Positions 5,926 to 12,667 of a stretch of 31,546 bases of DNA are shown piece by piece (position 1 is the stretch's first letter; the number at the start of each line of letters is the position of its first letter). The DNA is from a virus. The stretch spans positions 1 through 31,546 of the IMG/VR virus record IMGVR_UViG_3300037202_000009. One strand, 5' to 3'. A model generated the notes under the pieces. It saw only the letters and a program-made list of their open reading frames with translations, was not told the origin of the DNA and made no database searches. The position numbers and the translations under genes are program-made.

Positions 5926-6707
5926 GCATCACGATCCAGCGGCCGATCAACGACAATCGCCCCGGCGTCGCGGCGGAGTTCCTGCGCATCCCCGAGGCGT
6001 TTTTGAAGGTCTATTCGCAGGAGCTGCTTGATTGGGCGTCGGCCCTGGAGACGAAGGGGCAGTTCCTGGAGGTCATGCTGTGGAACCCGCCGGGCGCCAC
6101 TTCGGTCCTCGCCGCCGGGCATCAGGGCAAGGTCACGCTGCGCTGCGACGTCACGGTCAACCCCGCCAACAAGGCGGTGCGGCTGGTCATCCAGCCCGAC
6201 GACGAGGCGGACGCGGCGCGCGTCGCCAAGCACTGCGAAGACCTGCCGGGGATCATGCGGGCGCACCGGGCGGCGGCGGAGGCCAATCGCGACAAGCCGC
6301 GCGGCGCGGTGTCGGCCGTGTTCAGCCTGCCCGAATACTTCGTTCAGCGCTACGGCTTTGAATTGCGCGAATGGGGCCGCAACCTCAAGAAGATCGGCCT
6401 CGTCAAGACGATTGTCCTGCGCGAGGGGACCTTGAGCGACCTGTCGCCAGACCCCGAGATTGGCGCCGTGCTGCTCGGCGTGAAGCTCAAGGCCAAGATC
6501 GAGCGGATGGACAACGGCGTCGACCTCCGGCTGATCATCGCGCCAGCCACGGAAAAGGACGAGCGTACCATCGCCAAGCACTGTGAGAAGATGACCCGCG
6601 TGGGAATCCCCGCCGTCGCCAACCTCGTCGAACCGCCGCGGCCCGGTATGCCGGCGTTCCCCAACATCATCGGCGCGCCGCCGCCGCCGGCCGACGGAGG
6701 GGTGTGA
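5922..6707 (+). CDS. hypothetical protein with internal tandem duplication (261 aa)
   Basis: The protein consists of two related halves. Residues ~21-108 run LRIPEAFLKVY ... ELLDWASAL ... RLVIQPDDEADAARVAKHCED. Residues ~134-224 run FSLPEYFVQRY ... ELREWGRNL ... RLIIAPATEKDERTIAKHCEK. The repeat length is about 113-116 residues. It ends in a Pro-rich tail (GAPPPPADGGV). No catalytic motif is obvious; a duplicated small alpha-beta domain that acts as a pseudo-dimer is the natural reading. Start 5922 is fixed by the ATGA overlap with the preceding gene; a longer upstream extension of the same frame is rejected. The family is unknown to me. Confidence 0.7.
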   Translation: MSITIQRPINDNRPGVAAEFLRIPEAFLKVYSQELLDWASALETKGQFLEVMLWNPPGATSVLAAGHQGKVTLRCDVTVNPANKAVRLVIQPDDEADAARVAKHCEDLPGIMRAHRAAAEANRDKPRGAVSAVFSLPEYFVQRYGFELREWGRNLKKIGLVKTIVLREGTLSDLSPDPEIGAVLLGVKLKAKIERMDNGVDLRLIIAPATEKDERTIAKHCEKMTRVGIPAVANLVEPPRPGMPAFPNIIGAPPPPADGGV

Positions 6708-7291
6708 TGTCCAGCGGCGACAAACCCTCCGAAGCCGCGCCAGTCAGCGCCATCGTCTCGCTGTTCCAGAAATACCCCGGCTTGCAGAACTTCCACCCCT
6801 GGCCGTGCATCGTCTCGCGGCAGTTCCTCGTCCCCTATCTCGCCGGCCGCTCGACCGACGGGATTGTGACCTACATCGACGAGGGAGTGCCGGCCCGGCT
6901 CAAGATGGGCGTCGAGCCCGACAAGTACCTCTGCTGCCACGAGGGGCTTGAATGGTGGATGATGACGCGGCTCGACAAGGCGTATTGGGAAGGGCCGGGC
7001 GCCAAGTCGGCGCACTGGTGGGCGACCGGCTTCGAGCACATGAACCTCAAGCTAGACGGCTGGTCTGACGACGACATCGGGACCTATGAAAAAGAACTCA
7101 CGACCTATGTCTCGGAAACCGAGAGCGAGAGAATTTCGGCTGAAACCGTCCCCCCCGATCTCTACCAAGGCCCCTATGAGCCCGCTGGCGATAGCGACAA
7201 GGCCGAAGACGACGATGACGCCCTCATCCTGCCGATCCTGCGCGCCGCCCGCGCGCGGCTGATGCAGGTCCAGGAAGCGAGAATGCCATGA
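6707..7291 (+). CDS. conserved phage protein with HExxE-like motif (194 aa)
   Basis: Residues 74-83 read KYLCCHEGLE (H78, E79, E82), followed by SAHWWATGFEH (H103, H111). The layout 'vdkyL..HE..E ... Y...AH..A...E' recurs in phage hypothetical proteins and looks like a degenerate zincin-type metal site, so a metalloprotease-like or structural metal-binding fold is possible; activity is not shown. The preceding YLAGRSTDGIVTYIDEGVPA segment matches the same layout. GGAGGGG sits 5 bases before ATG 6707, which overlaps the previous stop (TGATG). The C-terminal third is acidic and probably disordered before a final helix. Confidence 0.6.
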   Translation: MSSGDKPSEAAPVSAIVSLFQKYPGLQNFHPWPCIVSRQFLVPYLAGRSTDGIVTYIDEGVPARLKMGVEPDKYLCCHEGLEWWMMTRLDKAYWEGPGAKSAHWWATGFEHMNLKLDGWSDDDIGTYEKELTTYVSETESERISAETVPPDLYQGPYEPAGDSDKAEDDDDALILPILRAARARLMQVQEARMP

Positions 7292-7560
7292 CCAGGATGC
7301 TGGCGACGTTCAAGGACGGATCAAAATGGCTGATGGAATTTGTCGACCTAGGCCTGATCGCAGAAGATCGCTATGTGGCCTATGTTGGATCGTCGACCCG
7401 CCGCCCGAGGATTGACCATCTGATCGTCGTCGAAAAGGCTGTCGTCGATTTAAGGGGCGCGCGGGGACGCGACGAGGAAGAAAGAGCAGGTTTGGCGGAA
7501 ATCGGTATCGTCGATTTTGATATTCTCCCGCCGGACCCAGACGAGGATACTGGAGCGTGA
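7288..7560 (+). CDS. small hypothetical protein (90 aa)
   Basis: It starts with an ATGA overlap with the previous gene, and its stop overlaps the GTG start of the terminase (GTGA). It is predicted to be alpha-beta with an acidic end (LPPDPDEDTGA). No recognisable motif. Position directly before the large terminase is where a small terminase is often found, but no helix-turn-helix is visible and the protein is short, so I do not call it one. Confidence 0.6.
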   Translation: MTRMLATFKDGSKWLMEFVDLGLIAEDRYVAYVGSSTRRPRIDHLIVVEKAVVDLRGARGRDEEERAGLAEIGIVDFDILPPDPDEDTGA

Positions 7561-10034
7561 GTTCCGTCTTCAACTTCATCGGGGGCACCAAGGCGGCAGA
7601 TTTCATCCTCGCCAATAACCCGGTAGATTATATCGGCGGCCCGATCGGCAGCGGCAAGACTAAAGCCATGTGTCTGCGCGTCGGCCGCCACGCCCAAGAA
7701 CAGAGGCCAAGCCCAAAAGACGGCGTTAGATATACGCGCTTCGCGATGGTCCGCAACACGATGCCGGACCTGAAACGCTCGACTATCCGCACCTGGCTAG
7801 AGACCTACCCGGAAGACACATACGGTCGATTTACCTATGGCGCGACGATGGGCCACAAGCTGCGCTATCCCTTCAAGGATGGCCCGGTCCATTGCGAGGT
7901 CGATTTCATCTCGCTCGACAAGACCGACGACGTCAAGAAGCTGCGCTCGACCGAGTATACCGGCGTATGCTTCAACGAACTGCCCTTCATCGAGAAGGAA
8001 TTGTTCGACGAGGCCGACTCGCGCTTGCGCTACCCGCCGCAGGAACATGGCGGCCCGACGTGGCGCGGCGTGCTCGGCGACGGCAACGCGCCCGACGAGG
8101 ACCACTGGCTCGCCACGATGGCCTATGGGCTCGACCCGCCGGTTGGTCTGGCTGAGGCCGATCGCGCGCTGTACGAATGGCCGGACTCGTGGGGCCTGTA
8201 CATGCAGCCCGCCGCGCTGATCGAGGAGTTCGACGCGCGCGGCCAGATCACCGGCTACCACATCAACCCCGAGGCCGAAAACCTAAAGAACCTGCCGGCC
8301 GACTATTACGATCGCCAACTGCGCGGCAAGACGAAGGCATGGATCGACTCGCGCCTGATGAACCGCGTCGCGCTGGTCGCCGAGGGTCAGCCGGTCTGGC
8401 CGATGTTCAGGCGCGAGTTTCACGTGTCGCGCGAGGCGCTGCGGCCGTTCCCCCATTACGACGTACAGGTCGGCCTCGACTTCGGCCGCGTCTATCCCGC
8501 CGCCGTGTTCGCCCAGGAGGTCGGCGGCCGCGTCTACATCCAATACGAAATGCTTGGGTTCAACGAGGGGCCGTCGGTCTTCGCGCCGAAGGTGCAGAAG
8601 TTCCTGACCCAGCACTACCCCGGCCAGAAGGTCCGCTTTGTCGGCGATCCGAAAGGCCGCGACAAGCACGACGAGCAATCGGCCTACGAAATTTGGGCCG
8701 CGCACGGGATGCCTGTGATCCCGGCGCCAGTGAAGATGAACGACATCGAGCAGCGCGTCGAGGCGGTCGCCTTTGCGCTGAACGACAATCCGGCCGGCGT
8801 CAACCGCGTCGTCATCTCGCCGGTCTGCCGGACGCTGGTCGTCGGCATGTCCGGCCGCTACCATTTGGAACGAGAAGAAAAAGGGGCGCTAACCCCTTCA
8901 AAAGACAAGTATTCGAATCTCTGTTTCGCCGCGGGGACGAAGGTGTCAAGGCGGCGGTACAGCCACGGCTCATTAGTCTCCAATATCGAGAGTCTTCTCG
9001 TCGGCGACCAGGTGTCCACGCCATTTGGGCCAAAACGCATAATTGCCACTGGACACAGAGAATCAGATACTGTAGAGCTTCTGTTGTCAAATGGCGTCAA
9101 GATCAGATGCACGCCTGACCATCCGTTTTGGACAGACCGCGGGTGGGTCGAAGCGCAGCACCTAGGTTCTGAACGCCTGATAATGGAAGGCGAAACAGGA
9201 TGCTTGCTGCCGTCAAATTCTGGACACGCTTCGGAAATCTCGCCTACGAGTTCCGAGGCCTCAGATTCTACGCGCGCCCGGACGGATATTTTCACAGCAA
9301 AAATCCTGGCGGCGTCCTCCTCCATCGAGAAATTTGGTCGGCAAACCATGGAGAAATCCCGGACGGCTATGACGTCCATCATGCCGACGATGACAAATCA
9401 AACAACGATCCAGGCAATTTTGAATGCCTGCCGAAGCCGGATCACTGCCGGCACCACATGCGGAGCCCCGAGCGCCTCGCCAAGTCTGCCAAATCGATCA
9501 AGATTGCGATCGAACGAGCGGCCGAAAAGCGCAGGGCAAACCCGCAATGGTCCCGAGAAATCTCATCTATCGCTCGCGTTGCCTCCATCGAAGCAAGGCT
9601 TAACGAACCCCTACAGACATTCCAGTGCGCCCACTGCGGACGGGACTACGAAGTCAAGCCCTCTTCTCGCAAGCGCGGCTTCTGCTCTATGTCGTGCCAG
9701 GGGATGGCTCGCAAGGCATCTGGCATCGACGACGAAGACCGCATCTGCGCCGAGTGCGGAGTCGCCTTTCGCGCGAACCGATACATTAGGAAGGATTGCT
9801 GTTCGCGTCGTTGCTCGGGGGTCGTCGCGGCGAGAAAGCGTCTACAACATCACGGTTGAGGACGTTCACTGCTACTACGCCGAAGGCGCGCTCGTGAGCA
9901 ATTGCGACGCGCTGCAATACCTCGTTCTTGGTCTCGGCGACGGCCGCCGCATGATCGGCCTCAGCCCGATCGGCCTGGTCATGCCGGCCAAGATTGGCCG
10001 TATGCGCCGGACGATGCGCAGGATTGCCGGCTGA
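7557..10034 (+). CDS. terminase large subunit interrupted by an intein (825 aa precursor; 498 aa after splicing)
   Basis: This is the ATP-driven DNA packaging motor and headful/site nuclease. The N-terminal ATPase has Walker A GPIGSGKT (28-35) and a Walker B-like GVCFNE ending in E141. The C-terminal RNase H-like nuclease has GLDFG with D308, GDPKG with D364, and the third acidic motif CDALQY with D784. A Hint intein fills residues 456-782, inserted just before CDALQY. Removal would join YSNL to CDALQY and give a normal 498-residue terminase. GTG 7557 overlaps the upstream stop and has GAGG about 9 bases before it. Base composition falls noticeably from about 8870 to 9850, over the intein, indicating transfer. 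Unspliced protein should lack a complete nuclease site. Confidence 0.9.
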   Translation: MSSVFNFIGGTKAADFILANNPVDYIGGPIGSGKTKAMCLRVGRHAQEQRPSPKDGVRYTRFAMVRNTMPDLKRSTIRTWLETYPEDTYGRFTYGATMGHKLRYPFKDGPVHCEVDFISLDKTDDVKKLRSTEYTGVCFNELPFIEKELFDEADSRLRYPPQEHGGPTWRGVLGDGNAPDEDHWLATMAYGLDPPVGLAEADRALYEWPDSWGLYMQPAALIEEFDARGQITGYHINPEAENLKNLPADYYDRQLRGKTKAWIDSRLMNRVALVAEGQPVWPMFRREFHVSREALRPFPHYDVQVGLDFGRVYPAAVFAQEVGGRVYIQYEMLGFNEGPSVFAPKVQKFLTQHYPGQKVRFVGDPKGRDKHDEQSAYEIWAAHGMPVIPAPVKMNDIEQRVEAVAFALNDNPAGVNRVVISPVCRTLVVGMSGRYHLEREEKGALTPSKDKYSNLCFAAGTKVSRRRYSHGSLVSNIESLLVGDQVSTPFGPKRIIATGHRESDTVELLLSNGVKIRCTPDHPFWTDRGWVEAQHLGSERLIMEGETGCLLPSNSGHASEISPTSSEASDSTRARTDIFTAKILAASSSIEKFGRQTMEKSRTAMTSIMPTMTNQTTIQAILNACRSRITAGTTCGAPSASPSLPNRSRLRSNERPKSAGQTRNGPEKSHLSLALPPSKQGLTNPYRHSSAPTADGTTKSSPLLASAASALCRARGWLARHLASTTKTASAPSAESPFARTDTLGRIAVRVVARGSSRRESVYNITVEDVHCYYAEGALVSNCDALQYLVLGLGDGRRMIGLSPIGLVMPAKIGRMRRTMRRIAG
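8922..9902 (+). mobile_element. Hint intein in terminase large subunit (327 aa)
   Basis: Block A is CFAAGTKV with nucleophile C456. Block B is CTPDHPFW with T519 and H522, the TxxH signature. Block F is SVYNITVEDVHCYYAEG, and block G is ALVSN followed by C783 as the +1 nucleophile. The last residue is Asn (N782), but the residue before it is Ser rather than the usual His. Between the Hint halves (about residues 549-740) the intein frame is Ser/Thr/Arg/Ala-rich with no domain character. The same bases encode an HNH endonuclease in another frame. Intein edges are set by the extein motif DALQY and the Cys/Asn splice residues. Confidence 0.88.
9200..9859 (+). CDS. HNH homing endonuclease nested out of frame inside the intein (219 aa)
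   Basis: The ORF lies wholly inside the intein but in a different frame (+2 relative to the terminase). It has its own ATG at 9200 and a GGAAGG ribosome site 9 bases upstream; an in-frame stop at 9170-9172 blocks fusion to the Hint N-part. Residues ~13-86 are an HNH_3-type nuclease: YEFRGLRFYARPDGYF, LLHREIWSANHGEIPDGYDV, then HHADDDKSNNDPGNFECL (H42, H60, H61, N68/N69, N73). Residues ~140-210 carry two Cys4 zinc-finger-like modules (C143/C146/C162/C166; C183/C186/C200 or C201/C205), presumably for DNA recognition. It should cut intein-less terminase genes and spread the intein. The stop lies within the coding sequence of the intein's block F. Confidence 0.85.
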   Translation: MLAAVKFWTRFGNLAYEFRGLRFYARPDGYFHSKNPGGVLLHREIWSANHGEIPDGYDVHHADDDKSNNDPGNFECLPKPDHCRHHMRSPERLAKSAKSIKIAIERAAEKRRANPQWSREISSIARVASIEARLNEPLQTFQCAHCGRDYEVKPSSRKRGFCSMSCQGMARKASGIDDEDRICAECGVAFRANRYIRKDCCSRRCSGVVAARKRLQHHG

Positions 10035-10516
10035 TGGACCCGATCGAGCCGGTCGGCGCGGCCGAGCCCGCCGAATGGTTCGTCGTCTTCCACCCCGATG
10101 CGTCGTCGCGCTGGCTGTCCGCGCTGGCGATGGGCCACTTCAAGCACGTCTCGGCCTTCACCTATGTCCCGGTCGGCGACTGCTGGCTGTTCCTCGACGC
10201 CGAGTGGACTGGCCTGCGCATCGTCCACGCGAAGCATGAGATCGCCCGCCAGCAGATCGCGCGCTACGCCGCGCGCTGCGTCATCATCAAGTTCAAGCGC
10301 GCCGACGCCCCGATGAAATGGCGCGGCCGCGCCGGCTTCACCTGCGTCTCGGCGGTCAAGCATTTGCTCCGCGTCAGGACCGGATCATTGCGGCCTGACG
10401 CGCTCTATCGCCATCTGCTCGCCAACGGAGGCGAGTTGTTCGATGGGCGAACCGAAGATTCCTGTCGATCCGATGTTGGCGCAGGAGCAACAGCAGGCGC
10501 AGACCAGCCTCGCTAA
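10034..10516 (+). CDS. phage hypothetical, candidate permuted papain-like fold (160 aa)
   Basis: ATG 10034 overlaps the terminase stop (TGATG). The protein reads EWFVVFHP, then GHFKHVSAFTYV (H35, H38), VGDCWLFLDAEWTGL, GFTCVSAVKHLL (C104) and a C-terminal ALYRHLLANGG. A His early and a Cys starting a helix later ('tCv..vK.lLg') is the order found in circularly permuted papain-like enzymes, and small phage proteins at this position often have this layout. This is inference from motif order, not a proven activity. The last ~25 residues overlap the next gene by 74 bases and look like non-functional tail. Confidence 0.6.
   Translation: MDPIEPVGAAEPAEWFVVFHPDASSRWLSALAMGHFKHVSAFTYVPVGDCWLFLDAEWTGLRIVHAKHEIARQQIARYAARCVIIKFKRADAPMKWRGRAGFTCVSAVKHLLRVRTGSLRPDALYRHLLANGGELFDGRTEDSCRSDVGAGATAGADQPR
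10371..10401 (+). other. hairpin enclosing GATCATTG, copy 2 of the motif
   Basis: GCGTCAGG-A-CCG and CGGCCTGACGC are complementary over 11 pairs with one bulged A, and the loop is GATCATTG (10383-10390). It lies inside the end of the papain-like gene, 42 bases before the ATG at 10443, so it could affect translation or transcription of the next gene, or be incidental. There is no T-run, so it is not an intrinsic terminator. Confidence 0.4.
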
Positions 10517-10655
10517 CCAACTCCAGACGCAGACGCAGGGCGACATGGCGTCGCTGATGGCGCGCTACGGCACGCAACTCGCGGTAGCCGGCGGCACAAC
10601 TTCCCCGCTCGTCTCGACCCGCACTGGCGCGCTCGCGCCCGGCAAGGCCGCCTGA
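10443..10655 (+). CDS. small virion-module protein upstream of portal (70 aa)
   Basis: GGAGG lies about 11 bases before ATG 10443. The protein is Gln/Ala/Thr-rich (LAQEQQQAQTSLANQLQTQT), followed by a short segment around MARYGTQLAVAGGTTSPLVS. Small Pro/Gln-rich proteins ending in 'fG....la...SPL' directly before the portal gene are common in T7-morphology phages; their role is unknown, possibly a minor head component. It overlaps the previous gene by 74 bases and ends 3 bases before the portal gene. Confidence 0.65.
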   Translation: MGEPKIPVDPMLAQEQQQAQTSLANQLQTQTQGDMASLMARYGTQLAVAGGTTSPLVSTRTGALAPGKAA

Positions 10656-10658
10656 CCT

Positions 10659-12296
10659 ATGGCAGAAATCCCCTCGACGACCAATTCCGTTCAGAGTGAA
10701 GCCGCCTCGACCGGAGAGACCAAGGACCTGCAACAGCAGGCGGTCGCCAAACTAGCCGCGGCGCGCACCTGGAAATCGTACATCGAACTCGACGTGAAGG
10801 AGTGCTACTTTCTCGCGGCTCCGAATCGCCAGCGCCAGATTTCCTCGATGACGTCGCCGAGCCAGGCGCGCATGTTGGACGCGCCCGAACTCAACACCGA
10901 CGAAACCTTTATCATTGTTGAGGACTTCGTCACGGCGGTCGTTGGCGCGTTCATGCCGGAAGCCGAGCCGTGGTGCGAGCGCGGACCGGGCATGGACCTG
11001 CCGGGCGGCGCCGAAGGGCCGGTTTGGCGCAAGGTCCGCGACCAGATCAAGAAGGACGACCAGGCGATCTTCGCCGCCATGAAGGCGTCGAACCTTTATC
11101 CTGAAATCCCGAAAGCATTCAACCCGGACCTCGCGATCGGCACGGCCGCCGTGTGGATCGAGCGCCCGCACCCGGCCGCGGCCGTCACCGTCTCTGCGAT
11201 TCCTTTCCGGGAACTCGAAATCGACCTTGGGCCTTATGGCGAGGTCGACTATCGCGCCGCCGTGCGTTTCACGAGGAACCACTACGTCCGCGAACTCATT
11301 GGCGAGGAAGTGTGGAAGAAGGTTCCCCCTGAGGTCAAGAAAAAGCACGAGGACAAGCCGTCCGACCGGACGCAGGTGATTTGGGCCTTCTGGCGCGATT
11401 GGGAGGACAAGTCGGACGAGGTCTGGCAGCACGTCATCATGATCGACAACCAGGTCATCCACGACGCGAGGTGCATCGGCGAGGGCTCTTGTCCGTTGTT
11501 GGTCATGCGCTTCGGCGCGACGGCCGACTGGCCGCACGGCGTCGGCCCGCTGATCAAGGGCCTGCCGAGCTTCCGCCAGATCGACGAACTCGAATACATG
11601 CGGACGGTTCACGCCGCGCGCTCGATCATGCCGCCGATCACGTACCCCGACGATTCATTCGCCGCCGTCGAGAATGGCGTCGAGGAAGACATGGCCTACC
11701 CGATCCGGCCGGGCTCTGAGGGCGCCGTCAAACCGATCTTCACGGTCCCGCCACCCGAGGTCGCCAACTACGCCTATCAGGAAAAGATCAAGAAGCTGCG
11801 CAAGCTGTTCTTCGTCGACTACCCCGAGCAAACAGGCGACACGCCGCCGACGCTCGGCCAGTGGCTAGACGAGATGGCGCGCGCGCAGCGCCGCCTCGGG
11901 ACGCCCGGCCTGCCGTTCTGGCGCGAGGGCCCGGCGCAGATTTTCCTCCGCTTCAAGTGGCTGCTTGAGAAGGCTGGAGCGATTCAGCCGATCCGCGTTG
12001 ACGGGCGCGCTGTCGCGACCATGCCGCGCAACCCGGCGCAGGCCGCCGCCGAACAGCAGGAAGTCGGGATGGCGATCAAGGCGCTGCAAATCATCGCGCC
12101 AACCTTCCCCGAGGAATTCAAGATGTACTGCGACGGCGCCGGAACGATGAAGGCGATCGTCGACAAGATGCGCGTCGGCCTGATCAAGTGGCGCAATCCC
12201 GACCAGGTCAAACAGGCAACCGCGGCGATCGCCCAACTGGCCGGCGCGCGCCATGCTGGAGCGCCGCCCAACGAGACGCCGGGATCGGCCGCATGA
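10659..12296 (+). CDS. portal protein (podovirus head-to-tail connector) (545 aa)
   Basis: Length and pattern match the T7-type head-to-tail connecting family. An N-terminal helix precedes the conserved start of the body (ARTWKSYIELDVKECYFLAA, then NTDETFIIVEDFVTAVVGAF). Next come PEAEPW, a beta-rich wing with IPFRELEIDLGPYGEVDYRA, and the long C-terminal helices around YPEQTGDTPPTLGQWLDEMA. It forms the dodecameric ring at one vertex through which the terminase pumps DNA and to which the tail is attached. Its position right after the terminase block supports the call. Its stop overlaps the next start (ATGA). Confidence 0.88.
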   Translation: MAEIPSTTNSVQSEAASTGETKDLQQQAVAKLAAARTWKSYIELDVKECYFLAAPNRQRQISSMTSPSQARMLDAPELNTDETFIIVEDFVTAVVGAFMPEAEPWCERGPGMDLPGGAEGPVWRKVRDQIKKDDQAIFAAMKASNLYPEIPKAFNPDLAIGTAAVWIERPHPAAAVTVSAIPFRELEIDLGPYGEVDYRAAVRFTRNHYVRELIGEEVWKKVPPEVKKKHEDKPSDRTQVIWAFWRDWEDKSDEVWQHVIMIDNQVIHDARCIGEGSCPLLVMRFGATADWPHGVGPLIKGLPSFRQIDELEYMRTVHAARSIMPPITYPDDSFAAVENGVEEDMAYPIRPGSEGAVKPIFTVPPPEVANYAYQEKIKKLRKLFFVDYPEQTGDTPPTLGQWLDEMARAQRRLGTPGLPFWREGPAQIFLRFKWLLEKAGAIQPIRVDGRAVATMPRNPAQAAAEQQEVGMAIKALQIIAPTFPEEFKMYCDGAGTMKAIVDKMRVGLIKWRNPDQVKQATAAIAQLAGARHAGAPPNETPGSAA

Positions 12297-12667
12297 GCGA
12301 AGTTTCCGACGACGATCTCAAACTGGCGATTGACCGCATTGCGCGCACGCCAGACGGCGTGACCCTCTACCTCTATTTGCAGAAGGCGCTCTGCGGCGTC
12401 ATCAGCGATGGATCGGACAGATCATTGCAATCCGACCACGGTCGCCGCAGTTTCGCGCGTGATCTAATGGCTCTGATGGCCGAGGGAATTGCTCTAAGTG
12501 ACCGAAGTCGCCCCGTCACCTTCCGCCTCGCCAGCGCCGACCCCCGCCACGCCCGTCGCGTCCCCGGCGCCCGTCTCGTCAGCCGCGACGCCTACGTCCC
12601 CGGCTTCTCCGACCCCGACCGCGACCCCGACGCCGACCCCCGCCCCGACTCCGGCCGCTCAGAGTAA
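12293..12667 (+). CDS. Bbp19-like phage protein with extended C-terminus (124 aa)
   Basis: Residues ~8-65 (LAIDRIARTPDGVTLYLYLQ ... DHGRRSFARDLMALMAEGI) match the layout of the Bbp19 family, a small protein encoded just after the portal in BPP-1-like phages, with unknown role. After residue ~70 the sequence becomes Arg/Asp/Pro-rich and overlaps the scaffold gene by 170 bases in another frame; relatives usually end earlier, so this tail may be a lost-stop extension. ATG 12293 is fixed by overlap with the portal stop. Confidence 0.65.
   Translation: MSEVSDDDLKLAIDRIARTPDGVTLYLYLQKALCGVISDGSDRSLQSDHGRRSFARDLMALMAEGIALSDRSRPVTFRLASADPRHARRVPGARLVSRDAYVPGFSDPDRDPDADPRPDSGRSE
12420..12429 (+). promoter_or_regulatory. 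GATCATTGC motif, copy 3
   Basis: GATCATTGCA lies within the Bbp19-like coding sequence, 74 bases (from the ATT) before the GTG of the scaffold gene. It is flanked by a short complementary pair, TCGGA (12413-12417) and TCCGA (12431-12435), so again it sits in a possible hairpin loop. Confidence 0.3.

Noticed and set aside
7288-7560. Small terminase subunit directly upstream of the large one
   Set aside because: The position fits but the protein is short with no helix-turn-helix; the HTH protein at 2701-3171 is a better candidate.
8177-9118. Long Arg/Pro-rich ORF (313 codons) on the + strand across the terminase
   Set aside because: It is a shadow frame of the terminase: the composition is a product of GC-rich codons and no domain is visible. 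It ends before the nested HNH gene, with further stops between.
9170-9200. Programmed frameshift that would fuse the Hint N-part to the HNH
   Set aside because: A stop in the HNH frame at 9170-9172 limits the window for slippage, no slippery run is seen between it and 9200, and the HNH has its own start and ribosome site. Not fully excluded.
12598-12655. Short repeated ccgaccccgac units as a possible CRISPR or iteron array
   Set aside because: The units are irregular, have no unique spacers and are coding (Pro/Thr-rich scaffold head), so they are low-complexity coding DNA.
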